Shown: positions 1 through 5,634 of the stretch, piece after piece
Layout: every line of letters starts with the position of its first letter
How positions within the stretch are numbered: position 1 is the first letter of the stretch
Source: a virus
Direction: 5' to 3' (one strand)
Virus record (IMG/VR): IMGVR_UViG_3300034012_001910
Span: 1-24,739 of that record
Length of the DNA stretch: 24,739 nt
The notes under the pieces: generated by a model
The model's input: only the letters and a program-made list of their open reading frames with translations
The model's database searches: none
Told to the model about the DNA's origin: nothing
Translations under genes and position numbers: made by a program

Positions 1-1077
1 CTGGGCAATACGTCACCGCCGGACTTGCTTGTGATTGATGAGGCCCACCACGCTGCGGCCGGAAGCTGGCGCGCGATCGTGCAGGCGTTTCCAGCGGCAA
101 AGATTCTCGGCGTGACAGCGACGCCAGAGCGCCTCGATGGGAAAGGGCTGGGGGACGTATTCGACGATTTGATCCGCGGGCCGGAAGTGGCGGATTTAAT
201 TACCGCGGGTTTTTTGTCGCGGCCCGTGTACTACGCCCCAACAACGGCGAGCCTCGACGGCGTGCGCACGACCGCGGGCGATTACAACAAGGCGGACATC
301 GAGCAGGCCGTGAACCGGCCGACCATCACGGGAGACGCAGTGACGCACTACCGGCGTTTGTGCGCAGGTGTGCCGGCAATTGCCTTTTGCACTTCGATCG
401 CGCACGCGGAGAACGTTGCGGCTAATTTCCGCGAGGCGGGCTTTCGGTGGGGCGTGATCGACGGCACGATGACCCCGGAAGACCGGCGGCAGGCTGTCGC
501 TGACCTTGGCACCGGCGCGCTGCACGGCTTGTCCTCGTGTGAGATTGTCAGCGAGGGGTTTGATTTGCCATGCGTCACAGCGGCAATTTTACTGCGGCCG
601 ACAAAATCGCTGGCGTTATACCTGCAGCAGGTCGGGCGCGTGCTCAGGCCGCATCCTGGCAAACAAAACGCAGTCATCCTCGACCACGTGGGCAACGTGA
701 TCCGCCACGGGTTGGCGGAGGAGGTGCGGGAATGGTCTCTCGATGGCGACGAAGAGCGGCGAAAAAAACGCAAAACGGATGACGGCATGAAAAACCGACA
801 GTGCCCGTCATGTTATGCGGTGCACGCGCCCGGGCCCGTTTGCCCGTTGTGCGGGCATGAGTACGAGGTCAAGGGCCGCCAGGTGGTGGAAGTCGCCGGC
901 GAGCTTGAGCAACTCAACGCCGAGCGGTTGGCTGCGATGACAAAAAGGCAGGGGCAGGGCAACGCGCGCACGCTCGGTGAGCTGGTCGCGCTCGGCCGAG
1001 CGAGGGGGTATAAAAACCCGGCCGCGTGGGCGAGTCACATCATCACCGCGCGGCGCAAACGGGGGGTGCCCGCATGA
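1..1077 (+). CDS. SF2 DEAH-box helicase with C-terminal zinc ribbon (5' truncated)
   Basis: The gene is open from the first base, so its N-terminus, including the Walker A segment, lies upstream of the window. Visible in order: a Walker B/DEAH box (VIDEAHH, bases 31-51), a motif III-like TATPER (about bases 115-132), the second RecA-like domain, and a motif VI-like QQVGRVLRP (about bases 628-654). A Cys4 zinc ribbon follows (CPSC...CPLCGH, about bases 802-858), then a basic tail ending in RRKRGVPA. This is the layout of phage-encoded ATP-dependent DNA helicases related to the UvsW/RecG-type SF2 enzymes, which remodel forks or recombination intermediates in the cytoplasm. Its stop overlaps the ATG of the downstream nuclease gene by four bases, so the two are probably translationally coupled. 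The SF2 assignment is firm from the motifs. The exact substrate is inference. Confidence 0.92.
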   Translation: MGNTSPPDLLVIDEAHHAAAGSWRAIVQAFPAAKILGVTATPERLDGKGLGDVFDDLIRGPEVADLITAGFLSRPVYYAPTTASLDGVRTTAGDYNKADIEQAVNRPTITGDAVTHYRRLCAGVPAIAFCTSIAHAENVAANFREAGFRWGVIDGTMTPEDRRQAVADLGTGALHGLSSCEIVSEGFDLPCVTAAILLRPTKSLALYLQQVGRVLRPHPGKQNAVILDHVGNVIRHGLAEEVREWSLDGDEERRKKRKTDDGMKNRQCPSCYAVHAPGPVCPLCGHEYEVKGRQVVEVAGELEQLNAERLAAMTKRQGQGNARTLGELVALGRARGYKNPAAWASHIITARRKRGVPA

Positions 1078-1412
1078 GCGAAAAACTTTTGCAGTCGCAA
1101 ATCATGCGCGAGCTTGGCAGTCGGCCGGACGTGCGCATTTTTCGCAACCAGGTGGGCACGTATCGGCTTGAGGACGGGCGCATGATCACCTCGGGGCTTT
1201 GCAAAGGATCCGCGGATCTTGTCGGGTGGCAAACCGTTACCATCACGCAAGATATGGTCGGGAAACAAGCTGCGGTTTTTCTCTCGGTGGAAGTCAAAGG
1301 CGAACGAACGCGGGTCACGCCAGAGCAGGAAAACTGGGCGGCGTTTGTGAAAAAATGCGGCGGCAAAGCGGTGATTGCTAGGAGTTTACAAGACGCAGAA
1401 AAAATCTTGTAA
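1074..1412 (+). CDS. VRR-NUC domain nuclease
   Basis: This is a 112-aa protein. I chose ATG 1074 over the upstream start at 1026 because it makes an ATGA overlap with the helicase stop and gives the compact size usual for stand-alone phage VRR-NUC proteins. The PD-(D/E)XK-like signature is visible: KGSADLVG with Asp48, then SVEVKGE with Glu73 and Lys75, then a helix with Gln85 (TPEQENW) and a terminal strand (GGKAVIARS). Stand-alone phage VRR-NUC proteins are structure-selective or Holliday-junction nucleases, and they commonly sit beside SF2 helicases and primases, as here. A role in resolving replication or recombination intermediates before packaging is inferred. No signal peptide or membrane segment is seen. 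Confidence 0.9.
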   Translation: MSEKLLQSQIMRELGSRPDVRIFRNQVGTYRLEDGRMITSGLCKGSADLVGWQTVTITQDMVGKQAAVFLSVEVKGERTRVTPEQENWAAFVKKCGGKAVIARSLQDAEKIL

Positions 1413-1416
1413 AAAA

Positions 1417-1447
1417 CGCTTGCATCCTTGCAAGCGGCGGTTAGAGT
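1417..1447 (+). promoter_or_regulatory. Perfect inverted repeat with possible promoter
   Basis: CGCTTGCA (1417-1424), a 4-base spacer and TGCAAGCG (1429-1436) form a perfect 8-bp inverted repeat just after the nuclease stop, preceded by an A-run. There is no U-tract, so it is not a classical terminator. TTGCAT at 1420-1425 and TAGAGT at 1442-1447, 16 bp apart, could serve as weak -35 and -10 boxes. The repeat would then be an operator overlapping the promoter of the next small gene. Both boxes are far from consensus, so the promoter part is tentative. Confidence 0.35.
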
Positions 1448-1448
1448 G

Positions 1449-1685
1449 ATGCGCATGACAATGACCTTCGCTTCACTTTCAATACAGCTTGCTCACGAAC
1501 CTAAATTTCACCTCAACCAAATTGTGCGCGGTATACGCTGCGGCGTATTTGTAATTTTAGACCGCACTTGGGACAGCAAGGTGAACCAGTACATGTACTG
1601 GCTGAAAGAAGTAAATCCGGCAAATTTGGCAGAAATGGCACCCGGGCACCTTTGCCTGCACGAAGATGGGATTGAGCAATACTAA
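1449..1685 (+). CDS. Small conserved hypothetical phage protein
   Basis: A protein of about 78 aa if ATG 1449 is used. ATG 1455 and ATG 1461 are equally possible, and TTG 1428 is unlikely because it lies inside a hairpin. The core reads KFHLNQIVRGIRCGVFVILDRTW, followed by a YWLKEVNP segment and an LCLHEDGIEQY tail. This resembles short beta-rich phage proteins that I recall as hypotheticals near DNA-metabolism genes, but I cannot name a function. No cysteine motif, membrane segment or signal peptide is evident. It is followed immediately by a strong terminator, so it is the last gene of the upstream transcript. Confidence 0.7.
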   Translation: MRMTMTFASLSIQLAHEPKFHLNQIVRGIRCGVFVILDRTWDSKVNQYMYWLKEVNPANLAEMAPGHLCLHEDGIEQY

Positions 1686-1701
1686 GTTTGCAACACAACC
1701 C

Positions 1702-1731
1702 GCCCCCGGCCAAAACCGGGGGCTTTTTTTT
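1702..1731 (+). terminator. Strong Rho-independent terminator
   Basis: An 8-bp GC-rich stem GCCCCCGG (1702-1709) pairs with CCGGGGGC (1716-1723) across a 6-base loop and is followed by eight T residues (1724-1731). It closes the helicase/nuclease/small-protein transcript. It lies only four bases before the ATG of the primase-helicase gene, which is unusual. Confidence 0.9.
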
Positions 1732-1735
1732 ACCC

Positions 1736-4348
1736 ATGATTGACTACAACCGCATCAACGCAGCGGCGCTGCCGTTCCTGCACGAACTTTGCCAGCGGTG
1801 GCTTCCCGGGGGGCATCGCGAGGGAGCCGAGTACAAAGCCGGGTCTCTCGCCGGAGAAAAGGGCCGCAGCCTGTCCGTCAACCTGCGCACGGGTGTGTGG
1901 CGCGATTTTGCCGGGGACACCGGGGGAAGCGATCCGGTGAGCTTGCTGGCAGCGGTCCGCGGCGGGTCCATGGCGGATGCCGCGCGCGAACTCGATCAAG
2001 AACTGAGTGCAGGAGGCGTGCAGGTGCGGCCTGCACCGATCGCGCCGACAAACCGCGAAGACTGGGAACCGCTAGCGCACGCGCCCGGAGACGCACCGGC
2101 ATGCGAGCGGCGGCATTTTAAATTTGGTGACCCTGCGCACGCGTGGGAGTACCGGGACGCAGCGGGAAAGCTGGTCGGGTACGTTTGCCGGTTTGACGCG
2201 GAGGGGCGCAAAGAGGTTTTGCCGATCACGTGGTGCCGACACGTGAGCGGACGCGAGGCGTGGCGCTGGAAATCGTTTCGGAAGCAGCGGCCGCTTTACG
2301 GGCTGCCGCGGCTTGCGGCTGCACCGGGCGCGACTGTGCTTTTGGTGGAGGGGGAAAAATGCGCCGATGCCGCTCAAGCGGTTTTGCCATCTGCCGTGGT
2401 CTTGTCATGGCCCGGGGGGTGCAAGGCAGTGCGGTTTGCCGATTGGGGCGCATTGCAGGGGCGCCGCGTGGTCATCTGGCCCGATGCGGACGAACCGGGG
2501 CGCAAAGCCGGGGAAACCATTGCCGCAACACTCGAAAGCATCGCAAACGCCTGCACGGTGCTGCGGGTCGAAGGGCCCGAAGGGTGGGATGTGGCGGATG
2601 CCATCGCCGAAGGGTGGGACGCTGCGCGCATCCGAGAATTTATCAAGGCCGGAGGGGCTGCGGAAAAAACCGGGGCAAAAGAATTTAATCCCCCAGAATA
2701 CGACGAACCGCCGGCTGACTACTTAACGGAGGAACCGATCGTCCGCGCGCCGGACCCGGAGGAACCGTTTCGGATCCTTGGCCACGCCGACGGCACGTTT
2801 TATTACTGCCCGGCGGACACGCAGCAGGTTGTCGGGTTGCAGGCACCCCAGCACCGAAAGCTGGAACTGTTGCAGCTTGCGCCTGCACAGTACTGGGAAG
2901 CGACTTACCCGGCAAAAGACGGGGCCGATTGGTTTGCCGCGGCCAACAGCTTGATCCAACGGGCAAAGCGCGTTGATTTTGACCCGAGTCTTGTCCGCGG
3001 CCGGGGCGCATGGCTTGACGAGGGGCGCGTCGTTTTTCACGCTGGAACGCGCCTTTTAGTTGATGGGCAGGAAACGGCGCTTGATGCGCATTCAAGCAGG
3101 TGGACTTATCAAAAGGGGCGACGGCTTGACGCGGAACTTGTGCAGCCGTTGCGCTCGCCTGAGTCGGGGAAACTGCTGGAGCTGACCGGGTGCTTTCAAT
3201 TCAGAAACCCGCTTGACGCAAAACTTTTGGCAGGGTGGCTTGCGTTGGCACCCATCTGCGGGGCTCTTGAGTGGCGTCCGCACCTTTGGCTGACCGGCCC
3301 CGCGGGCACGGGCAAAACGTGGATCCTAGACAACGTGGTTCGGCCGGTTTTAGGCAACTGCGCGTTGTACGTGCAGAGTGTGACGACCGAAGCCGGGATC
3401 CGGCAGCTTCTTGGGTGCGATGCGTTGCCGGTGGTGTTTGACGAGGCCGAGGCGGAGCGCGAGGCGGACCAGCGAAGGATGCAGGCGGTGCTGATTCTGG
3501 CCCGGCAGGCGTCCCGCGAAAGCGACGGGCGCATCGCGAAAGGCACCGCAGGTGGACAGGCGCTCACCTGGCACGTGCGGTCGTGTTTCTTGTTTTCCAG
3601 CATCGGCATCGCCGCCACCCAACGCGCGGACCTCAGCCGTGTCACTGTGTTGGACCTAGTGCCGGAACACCAACGCAAGGTGGACCGATTTTCCGAGGCT
3701 CTCGAGTTGTGGAAACAGACCGTCCGCGCGCCGGAGTGGGCCGCAGCTTTGCGGGCGCGATCGCTAGCACTTGCGCCGGTGATCGCGGCAAACTGCGCCG
3801 TTTTTAAAAATGCAGTGTTGGATCACCTGGGCAACCAACGCGACGCCGACCAGGTGGGCGCATTGCTCGCGGGGGCGTACAGCCTTACATCCGGCGGGCG
3901 CATTACGCCAGAGGCGGCCGCGGAATGGTGCGCACGGCAGGATTGGAGCGCATTCAGGAGCGCGGACACCGAGCGCGACGAGGCGCAGTGCCTAGCGCAT
4001 CTGCTGGAGGCGCACGTGATGGTGGACCTTGACCGCCGGGGACCTGCCCGCACAACGCTTGGGGAGTTAGTCCGGCAGGCAATTAGCGTCCGTTGGGAGA
4101 GCGAATCGGCGGAGCTGGCACGGCAGGCACTGGCGCGGTTTGGTGTCGGCGTGCGCACCGAGGGGCTGGATGTTGCGAACAGCCACGACGAACTGCGGCG
4201 CATTTACCGAGAGACGCCGTTTTGCGACAAGTGGAGAGACCAGCTTAAGCGCATCGACGGGGCACGCGAACTGGCAGCGACCCGGATTAACGGGGTGATG
4301 AAGCGGGCAGTGCGGCTTCCGTTTGCGGTAATGGGCCTGGAGGGCTGA
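1736..4348 (+). CDS. TOPRIM primase / P-loop helicase fusion (primase-helicase)
   Basis: The product is 870 aa from ATG 1736. The alternative TTG 1688 would place 16 codons across a terminator and is not favoured. The N-terminal region (residues 1-90, with NLRTGVWRDFAGDTGGSDPVSL) resembles the leader of phage TOPRIM primases. The TOPRIM core follows: VLLVEGEK (201-208) with catalytic Glu206, and WPDADEPG (248-255) with the metal-binding acidic pair. The C-terminal half carries a P-loop ATPase: Walker A GPAGTGKT (521-528) and Walker B LPVVFDEAE (564-572), comparable to DUF927-type phage helicases. It probably primes and unwinds DNA during phage replication. It is followed by about 700 non-coding bases that look like an origin. 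The domain order is clear, but the priming and helicase activities are inferred from motifs. Confidence 0.88.
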   Translation: MIDYNRINAAALPFLHELCQRWLPGGHREGAEYKAGSLAGEKGRSLSVNLRTGVWRDFAGDTGGSDPVSLLAAVRGGSMADAARELDQELSAGGVQVRPAPIAPTNREDWEPLAHAPGDAPACERRHFKFGDPAHAWEYRDAAGKLVGYVCRFDAEGRKEVLPITWCRHVSGREAWRWKSFRKQRPLYGLPRLAAAPGATVLLVEGEKCADAAQAVLPSAVVLSWPGGCKAVRFADWGALQGRRVVIWPDADEPGRKAGETIAATLESIANACTVLRVEGPEGWDVADAIAEGWDAARIREFIKAGGAAEKTGAKEFNPPEYDEPPADYLTEEPIVRAPDPEEPFRILGHADGTFYYCPADTQQVVGLQAPQHRKLELLQLAPAQYWEATYPAKDGADWFAAANSLIQRAKRVDFDPSLVRGRGAWLDEGRVVFHAGTRLLVDGQETALDAHSSRWTYQKGRRLDAELVQPLRSPESGKLLELTGCFQFRNPLDAKLLAGWLALAPICGALEWRPHLWLTGPAGTGKTWILDNVVRPVLGNCALYVQSVTTEAGIRQLLGCDALPVVFDEAEAEREADQRRMQAVLILARQASRESDGRIAKGTAGGQALTWHVRSCFLFSSIGIAATQRADLSRVTVLDLVPEHQRKVDRFSEALELWKQTVRAPEWAAALRARSLALAPVIAANCAVFKNAVLDHLGNQRDADQVGALLAGAYSLTSGGRITPEAAAEWCARQDWSAFRSADTERDEAQCLAHLLEAHVMVDLDRRGPARTTLGELVRQAISVRWESESAELARQALARFGVGVRTEGLDVANSHDELRRIYRETPFCDKWRDQLKRIDGARELAATRINGVMKRAVRLPFAVMGLEG

Positions 4349-4352
4349 GGTC

Positions 4353-4482
4353 GCCGCGCGTATGCGTACACGGGCGCGCGTACACACGCACGCGCGATCA
4401 CGCACGCGTACAGGCGCACGGGCGGGTACGCACGCACGCGTACACGGGCACGCGCGATCACGCGTACGCGTACGCACGCGAG
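4353..4482. repeat. GC-rich alternating purine-pyrimidine tract 1 (Z-DNA prone)
   Basis: The stretch is built of CGCG, CGTAC and CACG units. Uninterrupted alternation runs for 23 bp at 4374-4396 and 22 bp at 4459-4480. A 16-base direct repeat, GCACGCGCGATCACGC, occurs at 4389-4404 and 4449-4464. GCGTACACGGGC occurs at 4364-4375 and 4438-4449. Confidence 0.8.
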
Positions 4483-4484
4483 GA

Positions 4485-4524
4485 TTTTGCAAAACCGAGG
4501 GGGGTGTTTGCGGCGTTTGCAAAC
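4485..4524. repeat. Two TTTGCAAA-type palindromes
   Basis: TTTTGCAAAA (4485-4494) and GTTTGCAAAC (4515-4524) are perfect 10-bp palindromes 30 bp apart. A related 12-bp palindrome, ATTTTGCAAAAT, lies at 4677-4688. The shared TTTGCAAA core suggests binding sites for one dimeric protein, but this is inference. Confidence 0.6.
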
Positions 4525-4585
4525 ACATAACCTACACAAACACAGAGGCTTCTGCGTTCTGTTTGCAGTTTTGCGGATTTTGCGG
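4507..4585. repeat. TTTGCGG motif cluster (left, minus orientation)
   Basis: TTTGCGG occurs at 4507-4513, and TTTTGCGG at 4569-4576 and 4578-4585. These are reverse complements of the CCGCAAAA motifs at 4747-4784, giving an inverted arrangement of iteron-like motifs around the second alternating tract and the AT-rich island. Confidence 0.6.
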
Positions 4586-4597
4586 GGGCATATACCT

Positions 4598-4663
4598 CAC
4601 ATGTGTGTGTGTGTGCGCACGTATACGCGTGTGTGTGCGCGTGTGCGCCTGCACACATACATG
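4598..4663. repeat. 51-bp perfectly alternating purine-pyrimidine tract
   Basis: Every base from 4598 to 4648 alternates purine and pyrimidine (TG, CG, TA and CA steps), with one break before a further 14 alternating bases at 4650-4663. Such tracts are classic Z-DNA-forming sequence under negative supercoiling. Confidence 0.85.
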
Positions 4664-4667
4664 AACC

Positions 4668-4708
4668 TTCTCTCTAATTTTGCAAAATATGTATGTATAG
4701 AGAGAGAA
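4668..4708. repeat. AT-rich island with nested palindromes
   Basis: TTCTCTCT (4668-4675) is inversely repeated as AGAGAGAA (4701-4708). Between the arms lie the 12-bp palindrome ATTTTGCAAAAT (4677-4688) and a TATGTATGTATA stretch. This is the most AT-rich patch in an otherwise GC-rich region and would be the natural place for duplex opening if the region is an origin. Confidence 0.6.
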
Positions 4709-4746
4709 ACACTCTGTAGGGCAACGGTTTAAGGTGTCTGCAACGG

Positions 4747-4784
4747 CCGCAAAACAGCCGCAAAATCCAGCAAACAGCCGCAAA
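4747..4784. repeat. CCGCAAAA iteron-like cluster (right, plus orientation)
   Basis: CCGCAAAA occurs at 4747-4754 and 4758-4765, and CCGCAAA at 4778-4784. The last two copies share the longer CAGCCGCAAA. Start-to-start spacings are 11 and 20 bp, compatible with helically phased protein binding. Confidence 0.6.
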
Positions 4785-4969
4785 CACGTTGACGACTCGC
4801 ACAAACGCACGCAGTGTGAAGGGGTGAACAACACACTGCACCGGACCAGACCGCAGGGCATGCGATTGCCAACGCTTGGCGGGCGATTGCTGGGCGTTTG
4901 GAGAGCAAAGCGGGTGGATACAGCGGACGGGGTGGTAAACGGGCGCAGAAACGGCCGCGGGAACAAAAA

Positions 4970-4993
4970 GGGGGGCAGGGGGTAGGGGGGGAA
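4970..4993 (+). other. G-run cluster, potential G-quadruplex
   Basis: Runs of six, five and seven G are separated only by CA and TA (4970-4991). The seven-G run can supply two G3 tracts, so the four-tract quadruplex rule is met. It lies about 60 bases before the small-terminase start and is in the RNA-like strand for the downstream genes. Confidence 0.6.
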
Positions 4994-5049
4994 GGAATCT
5001 CTTTGGGCGGAAACTGTCGACGCTGGTTGCCGCATATTTCTAAAAAAAC

Positions 5050-5634
5050 GTGAGTAACAAAAAGACACCCCGGAAACCTCAGGCGCGCCGGCCGCGGGTG
5101 GAGGAAAAGCCGGTTGGACCACCAAGTCCGAACCGGGATGGATCTGGCCGGTTAATCCTGGCCTACATCGCGGCTGAAATGGGCGTGAACGTGTCCACGG
5201 TTAGCCGATGGGCGATGCAGGGAATGCCGCGCGATTCGGTGGAGAGTGCGCGAGCATGGAAAGCTGCGAAGGCGGCCGAGTCGGCTGAGATTAGCGCGCA
5301 CGGGCCCCCGAACATTGCCGCGGCGCGTTTGGAAAAAATCCGGGCGGAAACCGAGCGCATCAAATTTCGTCTGCTGGTCGATCGAAACCAGTTTTTGCCG
5401 GTCGATCAGATCCGAGAGGAGGCGACAACGATTGGCAGCGTGCTGGTGGCGGAGTTGTCCGCGCTGGCAAACGACTTGCCCGGGCACCTTGCCGGGCTTA
5501 CAGAAATCCAAATCCGGGACCGGTTGCTAGTGCGACTTGATTCCCTTATCGAAAAAATCCGTGGTCAATTGGAATCTCTCCTCGATGTCAGACAACACGA
5601 TGACCCCGAGGAAGTGCCGCGCCCCAGTCCTTGA
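5050..5634 (+). CDS. terS: Terminase small subunit
   Basis: A 194-aa protein starting with GTG 5050; no Shine-Dalgarno sequence is seen upstream. After a basic, proline-rich leader (residues 1-30), a helix-turn-helix is apparent around residues 35-60 (YIAAEMGVNVSTVSRWAMQG). It fits a DNA-recognition domain similar in position to Nu1-type small terminases. The middle segment (IAAARLEKIRAETERIKFRLLVDR) is helical and probably mediates oligomerisation. The acidic C-terminus (HDDPEEVPRP) may contact the large subunit. The role would be binding the packaging site and handing DNA to the ATPase. The gene lies directly upstream of, and overlaps, the large terminase gene, which strongly supports the call. 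The family is inferred from architecture and context rather than a diagnostic motif. Confidence 0.82.
   Translation: MSNKKTPRKPQARRPRVEEKPVGPPSPNRDGSGRLILAYIAAEMGVNVSTVSRWAMQGMPRDSVESARAWKAAKAAESAEISAHGPPNIAAARLEKIRAETERIKFRLLVDRNQFLPVDQIREEATTIGSVLVAELSALANDLPGHLAGLTEIQIRDRLLVRLDSLIEKIRGQLESLLDVRQHDDPEEVPRPSP

Larger units (their letters stand above)
4349..5049. other. Structured non-coding region: candidate replication origin or cos/pac
   Basis: This 700-base stretch has no credible gene. It contains alternating purine-pyrimidine GC-rich tracts, opposed TTTTGCGG/CCGCAAAA motifs, three GC-centred palindromes, an AT-rich island and a G-run cluster, described separately. It lies between the primase-helicase and small-terminase genes, a position where either a replication origin or a packaging-initiation site is plausible. 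Short frames inside it are low-complexity by-products of the repeats. Confidence 0.6.

Noticed and set aside
1688-1735. N-terminal extension of the primase from TTG 1688
   Set aside because: It would translate a terminator hairpin into a Pro/Gly-rich peptide. ATG 1736 gives a natural start.
4362-4664. Plus-strand frame rich in Arg/Thr/His across the alternating tracts
   Set aside because: It is the low-complexity translation of the CGTACG/CACG repeats, with no ribosome site and no protein-like pattern.
4734-4985. 83-codon plus-strand frame starting with GTG before terS
   Set aside because: It has no ribosome site, is rich in Arg/Asn/Gly without structure, and spans the iteron-like motifs and the edge of the G-run.
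4532-5125. 197-codon minus-strand frame over the non-coding region
   Set aside because: It runs across the Z-DNA tract and the G-run and into terS, and gives a Pro/Arg-rich and Thr/His-repeat translation. It has no support.
5537-5584. N-terminal extension of terL from 5537
   Set aside because: It reads terS codons in another frame and begins with a non-ATG start. ATG 5585 is better.
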